NCBI GenBank assembly: GCA_039714535.1 | Contig: JBDLJC010000034.1 | Location: 1-38,151, forward strand | Reading direction: 5' to 3' | DNA: 38,151 nucleotides | From: JAGXFP01 sp039714535 | Lineage (GTDB): Bacteria; Desulfobacterota; Desulfobulbia; Desulfobulbales; JAGXFP01 | Shown here: positions 22,981 through 32,083 of the stretch, piece after piece | Numbering within the stretch: the stretch's first letter is position 1 | Layout of the letters: the number at the start of each line of letters is the position of its first letter | Translations under genes and position numbers: made by a program | The notes under the pieces: model-generated | What the model saw: only the letters and a program-made list of their open reading frames with translations | The model's database searches: none | What the model was told of the DNA's origin: nothing

Positions 22981-25188
22981 TCAACGGTCGATGACATCCC
23001 TTACTTTGCGGGACAGAGTTTCAATTGACATCGGCTTCTTCAGGAAGTCTCCTGATGGGGTCGCTGTTTTCAGTTCATGGCCGGTGGGTAGCTCGTCATA
23101 GCCGGACATAAAAATGATTTTGATTGTTGGATAGATTTTTTTGGTGATTTCTGCCAACTCCTGACCATTCATCTCGGGCATAATAACATCGGTTAGGAGC
23201 AGATCTATCTTGTAATCGGTTTGGTGCATGACTTTAACGGCTTCATTGCCACAGTTAGCAGTCAGAAGTTTGTAGCCGCAAAATTCAAGGGTTTCGCAGA
23301 TAAAATCTCTGGCTGTGTCATTATCGTCAACCAGCAGAATTGTTTCTTGGCCTCTCAGAATGCATGGATCGCAAGTAATTTTCCTGGCATCAATTTTGAG
23401 GTCAGCATCAATGGCCGGCAGGAAGAAATTGAAAGTGGTTCCCTTGTTGACACCACTGTCTACGGTTACATGGCCGTTGTGTTGTTTTAGTATGTCAAAG
23501 ACGGTGGCCAGACCTAAACCGGTGCCGCGGTCGCTTGCTTTGGTTGTAAAGAACGGATCAAATATCTTTTCCTTTACTGCGTCCGTCATGCCGGCGCCAT
23601 TGTCGGTAATTGATATCTGGATAAAGTCACCGGGATCAACCCCTTCCAGATGGCCAACTGCCGGTTCGTCGAGGCTGGTGGTCGTTGTTTTGATGGTCAG
23701 TATGCCGCCGTTAGGCATAGCGTCTTTACCGTTTACGGCCATATTCATTAAGATCTGTTCGATCTGGGCGGGATCGGCCATGACGGTGGGTAAATCAGGC
23801 GTGGTTTCAAGTTCCAGGATGATGTCCTCGCCTATCATTCGGTTCAGAATCTTATACAGGTTGGAGATCATGGTGTTGATGTCCAATATCTGTTTACCCG
23901 ATTCCTGCTTTTGGTTGAAGGACAACAGCTTTCGGGTCATCTCTGTGGCCCGTTGCCCCGATTGAGAGATTATTTCCAGGTATTTTTTTACCGGGTGGTC
24001 GTCCTCCAGTCGGGCCAAGGCCAGATCGGTGTAGCCGGTGATCCCTGTCAGGATATTGTTGAAGTCGTGGGCTATTCCTCCGGTCAACATCCCTATGGAT
24101 TCGTGGCGCTGGGCCTGCATCAGTTGGAATTGTAAGTCTTTCTGTTCCTGTTGTGAAAATTCACGGTCGTTAATCTCTTTTTTGAGATCTATGGCCAGGG
24201 TTTTTATGAAAGTACAGAGCTCACCAAATTCATCAGTGGCGTATGTTTCAGCCGCGTAATCATAGTCCCCGGATTTGATAGCGGTAATAGCTTCCTTTTG
24301 ATTGCTTAAAAATAAGGCAAGTCGGCGTGAGGATAATAGCCAGAAGGACAAGGTCAGTGAAATGGAGAGCAGGCTCATGAGTACAATCAAAATACGTATC
24401 CGTTGTTGGTTGTCGAGACTGTTTTCGACGATATCTTGGTGGATAGTTCTTGTGGTTTTTCTGAAACGGTTGGTGCTTTCACCCAAGAGTTTTTTGTCCT
24501 TATAGAGATCCAGGCGATTGAGGTAGGTCTGTTCGGTATTGTCTATGAAGATTTGCGCCAATTTTGCCAGATCCTGCCCCTGATCCAGGCCGTGCAGTTC
24601 TTGGTTTTTGCTTTGCATTTCTGCTATTGAATTATGGCTGTTGGTCTCTTCAAATTCATGCTTCTGCATTTCCAGTTGGTTGATTATCGCAGTGGCCATG
24701 CTCTTTTGCGCTTTTTGCGGCAGCCGGTCTGCGGCCTCAATCATCTTTTTGAAGATATTCCGGTTCTTTTCGATGAGGTTTGTAACGAAAAGTGTTCTCT
24801 CGTAGTAGTCTGCGGCAGCCTTGGGATAAAGATCAATGGCCTCGAGCATTACTGTTTGGCAGGACTTGCTCTCATCGGGGCGGGAGGCGTTATGGGTGGG
24901 AAGACAAGCGCTGAACCGCAAGATCTTTGCTGCTAGTTCTTTTGCCCTGTCAAGGTTGGCGAGGAATTCCCCTTGAGATTCCGAAGAAATCTTAGAGGCC
25001 TTATCTTGTATTGTTGTGGCATTTTCTAAAGAGTGAACGGTTAATTCAAATTCCTGGAGGAGCCCTATACTTCTCTGACTCTCCGCCATCTTTTCAATGA
25101 TGGTGAAGGTTGTCAAACCAGAAAATATGGTCAGCAAAGACAAGAGGGCGAAGCCGCTGAAAAGCTTATTTGAGAGCGAAAGTTTCAT
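22981..25188 (-). CDS. Hybrid sensor histidine kinase with C-terminal receiver
   Basis: A 735-residue membrane kinase. The first membrane segment is at about 10-33. A ~230-residue periplasmic helical region follows, resembling a four-helix-bundle or HBM-type sensor, and the second membrane helix is at about 263-286. A HAMP-like stretch (about 287-345) leads to the HisKA box with His374 in GIAHDFNN. The HATPase has an N box (NMAVNGKDAMP), DNGAGM, and GTGLGLATV. A receiver at about 615-735 has the acceptor Asp667 in LLTDVIMPE and the late Lys in FLKKP. The ligand is unknown. No adjacent partner regulator or output gene is present; the stand-alone receiver at 18.7 kb is a possible phosphorelay partner, by inference only. 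It lies 294 bases upstream of rpoZ on the same strand and is probably separately transcribed. Confidence 0.92.
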   Translation of the reverse strand: MKLSLSNKLFSGFALLSLLTIFSGLTTFTIIEKMAESQRSIGLLQEFELTVHSLENATTIQDKASKISSESQGEFLANLDRAKELAAKILRFSACLPTHNASRPDESKSCQTVMLEAIDLYPKAAADYYERTLFVTNLIEKNRNIFKKMIEAADRLPQKAQKSMATAIINQLEMQKHEFEETNSHNSIAEMQSKNQELHGLDQGQDLAKLAQIFIDNTEQTYLNRLDLYKDKKLLGESTNRFRKTTRTIHQDIVENSLDNQQRIRILIVLMSLLSISLTLSFWLLSSRRLALFLSNQKEAITAIKSGDYDYAAETYATDEFGELCTFIKTLAIDLKKEINDREFSQQEQKDLQFQLMQAQRHESIGMLTGGIAHDFNNILTGITGYTDLALARLEDDHPVKKYLEIISQSGQRATEMTRKLLSFNQKQESGKQILDINTMISNLYKILNRMIGEDIILELETTPDLPTVMADPAQIEQILMNMAVNGKDAMPNGGILTIKTTTTSLDEPAVGHLEGVDPGDFIQISITDNGAGMTDAVKEKIFDPFFTTKASDRGTGLGLATVFDILKQHNGHVTVDSGVNKGTTFNFFLPAIDADLKIDARKITCDPCILRGQETILLVDDNDTARDFICETLEFCGYKLLTANCGNEAVKVMHQTDYKIDLLLTDVIMPEMNGQELAEITKKIYPTIKIIFMSGYDELPTGHELKTATPSGDFLKKPMSIETLSRKVRDVIDR

Positions 25189-25514
25189 GTTTTATAGCTG
25201 GTAAATAGTTCCGCTGGCAAGATTCCAGGGGGTAATTTTCTTTCGGATCGGTTCTTTATGGTGATTTTTTAGCTAGCCGATAATCATCAAATCGGGGTTG
25301 AAAGTTGCAAAACCATGATCGTTTTGCTCTGCACCATGTCTCCAGTAGGGCAGCCGTTTCGGTGCTCTGGCTAAATAGGCGCATTCTGCTGAGCCCAGAT
25401 AATTCGCCGCCTACTTGTAGTGTCGTGGCTATGACTTTCCCTGTTGTACTCTGCCTCCAGAAAATGGCAAATGCACAGTAAATTTACTATCTAATGATAT
25501 TTCTTTGGCCAGAG
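25189..25514. other. Intergenic region between purA and the hybrid kinase
   Basis: Contains no gene I can support. A minus-strand frame is open from 25483 down to a stop at 25258-25256 (75 codons). It has only an internal ATG at 25384, which would give a 42-residue peptide beginning MRLFSQSTE, with no ribosome site. The sequence could be a degraded gene or a short unannotated peptide. Confidence 0.3.
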
Positions 25515-26813
<1,299 letters not shown>

Positions 26814-26957
26814 TAAAATCTCCTCAGATATTTGCCACGCCCGCGGGCGATAAATTTAACAGATTGGCTGGAAAAAATAGTACTGAACAGCAACGACGCA
26901 ACATAGCCAAAGTGCGGGTAAAAGTCAATCGCCGCTCGGTGTTATGTTGCCGTGTCT

Positions 26958-26975
26958 CAGGAGGTACCGCTCCTG
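26958..26975. promoter_or_regulatory. Hairpin upstream of the tat promoter
   Basis: CAGGAG and CTCCTG (26958-26963 and 26970-26975) form a 6-bp inverted repeat ending two bases before the putative tat -35 box. Either an operator or a purA leader structure is possible; neither is demonstrated. Confidence 0.3.
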
Positions 26976-26976
26976 C

Positions 26977-27005
26977 TTGACACCTCCGGATAAATGCCGT
27001 AATTT
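26977..27005 (+). promoter_or_regulatory. Candidate sigma70 promoter of tatA/B-tatC
   Basis: TTGACA at 26977-26982 and TAATTT at 27000-27005 are separated by the ideal 17 bases. The start point would be near 27012, leaving about 85 bases of leader before tatA/B. Confidence 0.5.
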
Positions 27006-27096
27006 CTTCCCTTTGATGTAATATTATCTTTCGGCGGCAAGCGGCTTCGTACACTCAAGTACTGGTACCCGTCATATTATCTGAAACTGGTGAAAA

Positions 27097-27516
27097 ATGT
27101 TTGGCGTCGGACTTCCTGAACTGATTCTAATAATGGCTGTAGCCCTGATCGTGGTTGGCCCGGAGAAGCTGCCGGAGCTGGCCAAGGGGTTGGCCAAACA
27201 GATGCTTGAACTCAAGAAGGCCGCCAATGTCTTGAAAGAGAGTCTCCGGGAGGATGAATCGGATAATAAAGACTGGGACAGCGATTTGCCGGTTGGTTTT
27301 TCCAGGCCGGAGCAGCTGGCCGCGGCTGGTCGTAAAGCCGGTGCCATGAGCCATAGTTCCGAGCCCTCTGTCGATGGATCTGCTGCTGATTCTTCCGATA
27401 GCGAAGAACTTGTTCCCCAGCCCGACGATATCGAAGTCGATAGTAGGCAAGAGTCCGGCAAGGCTGAGTCCGATGATAAAGTAGATACCGCTGCAACAGC
27501 AGAGAAAGAAGAATAG
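27097..27516 (+). CDS. tatB: Twin-arginine translocase TatA/TatB-family subunit
   Basis: A 139-residue protein with one N-terminal membrane helix (about residues 4-20), GPEKLPEL at the hinge, and an amphipathic helix (about 28-52), which is the TatA/B plan. The sequence before the hinge (GVGLPELILIMAVALIVVG) has Glu8, the residue placed in TatB and some TatA proteins to contact TatC. The C-terminal ~85 residues are acidic, Ser/Asp/Glu-rich and disordered-looking, longer than a typical TatA tail, which favours TatB. A separate TatA may be encoded elsewhere, or this protein may serve both roles. tatC begins at the next base after its stop codon. A client in this window could be the superoxide reductase-like protein at 13.95 kb. 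Confidence 0.85.
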   Translation: MFGVGLPELILIMAVALIVVGPEKLPELAKGLAKQMLELKKAANVLKESLREDESDNKDWDSDLPVGFSRPEQLAAAGRKAGAMSHSSEPSVDGSAADSSDSEELVPQPDDIEVDSRQESGKAESDDKVDTAATAEKEE

Positions 27517-28269
27517 ATGGGTGGCACTAATCCTCTGTCTGGTCTTTCTGTGGCCCATTTCAAGGAACTGCGTCAGCGGGTTACGATTGTATTCTGCTCG
27601 GTGTTACTCTTTACCGCTGTGGCCTATTATTTCTCCCGCCCTATAACCGCCTATCTGGTTCAACCTATTTTCCAGGCCTCCCCGGAAATTAAAGGCCTGA
27701 TCTATACCCATCTGACCGAGGCCTTTATCAGTTACCTTAAGGTTGCGGTCCTGGCCGGGGTTGCGGCCACTTTCCCGGTTGCCTGCTACCATTCATGGAT
27801 GTTCGTGGCGCCGGGCCTGAAACGTCGGGAGAAAAGAACCGCCCTGATCATAAGCTTCTGGGCGACCTTTCTTTTTCTGGGCGGGATCCTCTTTGGGTAC
27901 TTTGTGGCGTTGCCGGAAGTGTTGTCCTTCCTGATGGACGCTGCCGGTGCTCAACTGGAAGCTAAGCCCCGGTTCGATTCTTATCTGACTTTTGTGGCCC
28001 GCACCGTTATCGCCTTTGGCTTTGCCTTTGAAATTCCCTTCCTGATGGTCGCCGCCGGGCGCACCGGGCTTGTTACCCGAAAATATTTCATTGAGAAGCG
28101 TTGGATAAGCTACGGCGTTATTCTGCTGTTGGCCTTTCTGCTGGTCGCCGGCGATCCGCTTGGCGCCATTCTTCTGGCCCTGCCGCTTATTGCCCTATAC
28201 GAAATGGGAATTTTGCTGACACTCTTGCTTTGTCGGCGAAAGGATGACGGTCAGGTGGAGTCTGGTTGA
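27517..28269 (+). CDS. tatC: Twin-arginine translocase subunit TatC
   Basis: A 250-residue polytopic protein with six predicted membrane helices. Key features are an N-terminal HFKELRQRV (about residues 14-22), part of the twin-arginine recognition site, and the FxExF-type region in the first loop (LTEAFISYLKVA). Further landmarks are the PGLKRREKR segment with its Pro and basic residues, and a conserved FAFEIPF in the fourth helix. TatC binds Tat signal peptides and recruits TatA to move folded proteins across the inner membrane. It immediately follows tatA/B with no gap and is closed by a terminator 280 bases downstream. Confidence 0.95.
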   Translation: MGGTNPLSGLSVAHFKELRQRVTIVFCSVLLFTAVAYYFSRPITAYLVQPIFQASPEIKGLIYTHLTEAFISYLKVAVLAGVAATFPVACYHSWMFVAPGLKRREKRTALIISFWATFLFLGGILFGYFVALPEVLSFLMDAAGAQLEAKPRFDSYLTFVARTVIAFGFAFEIPFLMVAAGRTGLVTRKYFIEKRWISYGVILLLAFLLVAGDPLGAILLALPLIALYEMGILLTLLLCRRKDDGQVESG

Positions 28270-28611
28270 AAGGCTCGATTAGTTGCCGGTTCTAATTCCT
28301 TCTTGTCCTGAAAGTAAAAATCCAGCAAATAGAATTAAGAATAGTCGCTTGGCAATTTAATAATGTGACGAACGCCCTTCAGGTGCGTACATCCTGGTGA
28401 GTGCATCAGAAGCGGAGGTTGTGGTTGGATCGAGCAAAACTCAAACCCCATGACAAACTCCCTTTAAATAAATTGCCGTGCCCATTTGCCGGTAATTCAC
28501 TTCTGTAGTTCAGTAAATATTGTCAAGTTGGCGTCATTTTCCGTGCAAGTCGTTGGGGTTTACAGGCTTACCTCAACCTACGACGGTTTTGTTTTTTTGC
28601 GTGGCTGCAAC
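28270..28611. other. Intergenic region between tatC and trpA (convergent)
   Basis: These 342 bases hold no gene I can support. The one clear element is a hairpin with T-tract near the right end, described separately. Confidence 0.5.
28549..28598 (+). terminator. Likely terminator of the tat operon
   Basis: GTCGT pairs with ACGAC (28549-28553, 28580-28584) outside an inner stem of TGGGGT and ACCTCA. GGTTTTGTTTTTTT follows at 28585-28598. The stem has an asymmetric internal loop. The orientation suits transcripts coming from tatC. Confidence 0.6.
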
Positions 28612-29376
28612 TTATCTTAAGCTGGCAATAAAGGGGCCTACCGCTTCCGGCCCTTTTTCATCAATCAGACGGATGGTCTTGGTGCCGATGACGGCGATGT
28701 CGGCCTGGCCGGTGAGGAGATCCACGTCTTCCTTGTCACTGATCCCGAAGCCCACTGCCAGAGGCAGTTCCGTAGAGCGGCGGCAGCGCGCCATATAATC
28801 GCCGAAATCCTGATCGAAGTCGGTCTTCTTGCCGGTTACTCCTCGTCGGGCCACGCAGTAAATAAAACCGTTGGCATGCTTGGCCAGCTCCGCCATCCGC
28901 TCTTCGGTACTGGTCGGGGCATAGATCATGATCGGGGCCAGGTCGTATTTTTTGGCCAGGGCCAGGAATTCTTCGCCCTCTTCGGGCGGCAGGTCCGGGA
29001 CGATGAAACCTTTGATGTTGATCTCCACCGCCTTCTTGAAGAACTTTTCCACCCCGTATTTGAACAGGATATTGTAGTAGGTCATGAACAGGAAAGGGAT
29101 CTGGTGGCTGGCGGTGATCTCGGCGGCGAAGTCCAGGCAGTCCCGGACCTTGGTGCCGTTCTCAAGGGAGTCTTGATTGGCCTTGAGGATCATCGGCCCA
29201 TCGGCCATCGGTTCGGAAAACGGAATCTGCATCTCGATCAGATCGACGCCGTTATCGACCATCTGTTTGATTACTTCCCGGTTGACCGCAAAAGATGGAT
29301 AGCCCAGGACCAGATGGGTCATGAGCAGGATGTCTTTCTGGGCTTTTTGCTTACGGAGATATTCAGTCAGCTGCAT
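28612..29376 (-). CDS. trpA: Tryptophan synthase alpha chain
   Basis: A 254-residue (beta/alpha)8-barrel alpha subunit that splits indole-3-glycerol phosphate to indole and glyceraldehyde-3-phosphate. The catalytic Glu48 (LIEMQIPF) and Asp59 (MADGP) are both present. YCVARRGVTG and VGFGISD form the phosphate-binding part. The typical PFSDPLADGP motif reads PFSEPMADGP, so the Asp of the loop that touches the beta subunit is replaced by Glu. That position normally takes part in interdomain signalling. ATG 29376 is used; a GTG two codons upstream at 29382 is possible. The start overlaps the trpB end by 14 bases, so translation is coupled. Other trp genes are not in the window. Confidence 0.92.
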   Translation of the reverse strand: MQLTEYLRKQKAQKDILLMTHLVLGYPSFAVNREVIKQMVDNGVDLIEMQIPFSEPMADGPMILKANQDSLENGTKVRDCLDFAAEITASHQIPFLFMTYYNILFKYGVEKFFKKAVEINIKGFIVPDLPPEEGEEFLALAKKYDLAPIMIYAPTSTEERMAELAKHANGFIYCVARRGVTGKKTDFDQDFGDYMARCRRSTELPLAVGFGISDKEDVDLLTGQADIAVIGTKTIRLIDEKGPEAVGPFIASLR

Positions 29377-30595
29377 ATTCACGGCCTTTTTTGATTATGA
29401 ATTCCTTCCAGGATGGGTCATCGAAGGCATTGGCAATGGTGAAGATATCCTTGTCGCCCCGACCTGACATGTTGATGATGAGCGCCTCGTCCCGGTTCAT
29501 TTCCGGGGCCTCTTTGAAGGCCTGGACAAATCCGTGGGTCGATTCCAGGGCCGGGATAATGCCCTCCTTGGTCATGGTCAGTTCCAGGGCCGCCATTACC
29601 TCCTGGTCGGTTGCCGCCGCAAACCGGACCCGTTTTTTCTCCCAGAGATCGGTGAGGATGGGGGAGACCCCCACATAGTCAAGTCCGGCTGCGACCGAAT
29701 GGGTGTCTCGCATCTGACCGTCGGAGTCTTGGAGGAACATGGTCTTATAGCCCTGGGCCACCCCGGCCGAGCCATCCTGGCCGGCCAGTCGAGCGGCATG
29801 CTGGCCCGTTTCGATACCGTGGCCGCCGGCCTCCACCCCGATTAATTCGACCTCGGCATCTTCGAGGAATCCCTGGAAGATCCCCATTGCATTGGAGCCG
29901 CCACCCACACAGGCAAAAACCCGGGCCGGCAGTTTACCGTGGGCAGAAAGGATCTGCTTTCGGGCCTCCTGACCGATAATAGACTGGAACCAGGCCACCA
30001 TCTCCGGGAAGGGGTGGGGGCCGCAGACGGTGCCCATTACATAGTGGGTGTCATCCATGGAGGTGACCCAGTCGCGAAATGCCTCGTTGATCGCATCTTT
30101 CAGGGTCCGGGAGCCGCTGGTCACCGGGACTACGGTGGCGCCCAGCTTTTCCATCCAGAAAACGTTGGGCCGTTGGCGCACGACATCTTCTTCGCCCATG
30201 TAGATCGTACAGTCGAAGCCGAATTTGGCCGCCATGGTCGCGGTGGCAACCCCATGCTGGCCGGCGCCGGTCTCGGCAATGACCCTTTTTTTGCCCATCC
30301 GTTTAACCAGCAATCCCTGCCCCATCACGTTGTTGGCCTTATGGGCCCCAGTATGATTCAGGTCTTCGCGTTTGATGTAGATCCTGGCGCCGCCGAAATG
30401 GGCGGTCAGATTTTCGGCATAGGTCAGGGGGGTGGGGCGGCATGAATAGGATGACATCAAGGCCAGATATTCAGCCCAGAAATCCGGATTCCCCTTGGCG
30501 GTTTCGAAGGCTGTCTTCAGTTCACGAAACGTTTCGTAGAGGACCTCGGGGATAAATGCTCCGCCCCATTGTCCGTAATATCCTTTCTTGTCCAT
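29363..30595 (-). CDS. trpB: Tryptophan synthase beta chain
   Basis: A 410-residue TrpB1-type beta subunit that condenses indole with serine using pyridoxal phosphate. The Schiff-base lysine is Lys86 in HTGAHKANN, AETGAGQHG is the catalytic loop, and GGGSNAMGIF binds the cofactor phosphate. The C-terminal SGRGDKD contacts the pyridine ring. The interface residues that hold TrpA are those of TrpB1 rather than the longer TrpB2. AAGGA lies six bases before ATG 30595. It is the first gene of trpBA here; trpE, D, C and F are elsewhere, as in split trp clusters. Confidence 0.96.
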   Translation of the reverse strand: MDKKGYYGQWGGAFIPEVLYETFRELKTAFETAKGNPDFWAEYLALMSSYSCRPTPLTYAENLTAHFGGARIYIKREDLNHTGAHKANNVMGQGLLVKRMGKKRVIAETGAGQHGVATATMAAKFGFDCTIYMGEEDVVRQRPNVFWMEKLGATVVPVTSGSRTLKDAINEAFRDWVTSMDDTHYVMGTVCGPHPFPEMVAWFQSIIGQEARKQILSAHGKLPARVFACVGGGSNAMGIFQGFLEDAEVELIGVEAGGHGIETGQHAARLAGQDGSAGVAQGYKTMFLQDSDGQMRDTHSVAAGLDYVGVSPILTDLWEKKRVRFAAATDQEVMAALELTMTKEGIIPALESTHGFVQAFKEAPEMNRDEALIINMSGRGDKDIFTIANAFDDPSWKEFIIKKGREYAAD

Positions 30596-30727
30596 TTACT
30601 ATCCTTGATGGTGTGGCTTGATGGTTAGCCAATTATTCTCTATTTTGTGCGAGTTCATTATCCTTGGCAGGGAAATTAGTGGGGCTATTTTGATAATTCG
30701 CCAAAGTAACGTTTTTTTAGACGTTTT

Positions 30728-32083
30728 TCAAATGCCATTTTTCAGAGGTAAGCGGTTGGTGCTCTGCCGCCCGAAGTTTCGCTGGTTAATTGCTTCGGCC
30801 AGCTCGTTAATATTGCAGCCGAATTTGTCTTTGATGAGTCCCATGTCGAGGCGAAAAGCCAGCGAGGCCGGTTGTTTCCTCAGGGTGACTACCACTTCAA
30901 CTCCCTCGCCGCCGACTGATTCCGGTCTGGAGACCATGAAGATGTTCATTGCTTTATTGACCTGGGCAACATTTTCTGAAAATTTAATGCCCCGGTAAGT
31001 CTGGCCGACCAGTTCTTTATTGTTTGGTTGCGCGGGCAGGTAGTTACTCAAGATCCTTTTTTGGTCGTTCATGATCAGGACGCCGGTTATACCGTCAAGT
31101 TCTGGTTGGAACACCGTAAAATAATCAGCCAGGATCATTCTGGCGGTTTGGGCGGCGCTGGTTTTAAAGGCGGGGCGCAGAGCCAGTTCCAGAGCGGTGG
31201 TATCACGGTTAAGGCGGTTAATAATGTGCTCATGGGTGAGAGTGGCCGAGGAGCGGTAGCTCGTTTGTGGTGATGTCGTTAATTGGCGCCAGCCCAGCCA
31301 GCCGGTCAACAGGGTCAGGCCGAGCAATACCGGCAGCAGCCATTTCCTGAAGCGCTGCTGCTTTTCCTCAAGCCTTTGCAGGGAAGTCGCATCACGGCCC
31401 AGAAAGAGATAACCTTGAATATTATCGTTGGGGTCCTTAAGCACGGTCGTGCTGGTGGAGACAAAGAACCACTCCTTGTCGGGATGGCTTATTTTGAGAG
31501 TCTTTTCCCGGATGGCCTCTGTTGAATGCAGCTTGGCAATGAACTGCTTGAAGGCTGCCTGGTTGTCATAGATGTCCTCAATAGATTTGCCACGCATTTG
31601 GGACCAGGAGCGGCCATAGAGTTTTTCAGCGGCCCGATTCCACGATAGCACCGTATAGTTGGCATTGGTCATGATAACCGCATCGGGCATTTGATCGCAG
31701 AATTCCCGGAAGCCTTGGGCCACGTTGGTTGTTTCATAAAGGCGTTTGGCCAGATTTCGGGCGAGGTGCCGGGCGAATTCGGGAAATTCCTGCCAGATCC
31801 AGTTGACCTCGGAATTAGGTAAGCAGAGGTACCGGGTGTCTTCGCTGGCGGCGATTACTGAGGCTATTCTGACGGTGTCGAGCAGGAAAGACAGTTCCCC
31901 GAAGAAAGAGCCGGGCGCATTTATTTCATGGATTTTTTTGCCGCCCTTGATGACGTCAAGTCTCCCCTCGGTCAGAATGTAAAGGGAGTTGGCCTGGTCC
32001 CCTTCGGTCATAATTGTGAATCCGGCGGGACAGATTCGGGCGTATTTCTGCAGGCGTGGGTGGTTAAGAATTTCCATCAGCAT
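30728..32083 (-). CDS. Membrane sensor: cNMP-binding, PAS and DUF3365-like domains, no output domain
   Basis: A 451-residue protein. Residues about 10-125 form a cyclic nucleotide-binding fold (GDQANSLYILTEGRLDVI, PGSFFGELSFLLD). Residues about 140-250 form a PAS domain (FCDQMPDAVIMTNANYTVLSWN, VSTSTTVLKDP, YLFLGRDAT). One membrane helix lies at about 258-280, followed by a ~170-residue region like the DUF3365/Tll0287 sensor domain (HIINRLNRDTTALELALRP, YFTVFQPELDGITGVLIMND, GQTYRGIKFSENVAQVNKAMNIF). There is no kinase, GGDEF, EAL or methyl-accepting module. The start lies inside the end of the 539-residue gene: ATG 32083 and ATG 32077 are both usable, and the upstream TGA overlaps the second in a TGATG. 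The pair is thus translationally coupled. The C-terminal part may lie in the periplasm, because the N-terminal domains normally face the cytoplasm. Confidence 0.8.
   Translation of the reverse strand: MLMEILNHPRLQKYARICPAGFTIMTEGDQANSLYILTEGRLDVIKGGKKIHEINAPGSFFGELSFLLDTVRIASVIAASEDTRYLCLPNSEVNWIWQEFPEFARHLARNLAKRLYETTNVAQGFREFCDQMPDAVIMTNANYTVLSWNRAAEKLYGRSWSQMRGKSIEDIYDNQAAFKQFIAKLHSTEAIREKTLKISHPDKEWFFVSTSTTVLKDPNDNIQGYLFLGRDATSLQRLEEKQQRFRKWLLPVLLGLTLLTGWLGWRQLTTSPQTSYRSSATLTHEHIINRLNRDTTALELALRPAFKTSAAQTARMILADYFTVFQPELDGITGVLIMNDQKRILSNYLPAQPNNKELVGQTYRGIKFSENVAQVNKAMNIFMVSRPESVGGEGVEVVVTLRKQPASLAFRLDMGLIKDKFGCNINELAEAINQRNFGRQSTNRLPLKNGI

Noticed and set aside
26824..27054. 76-residue minus-strand frame upstream of purA
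   Set aside because: No ribosome site, a residue pattern unlike a folded protein, and it overlaps the likely tat promoter region.
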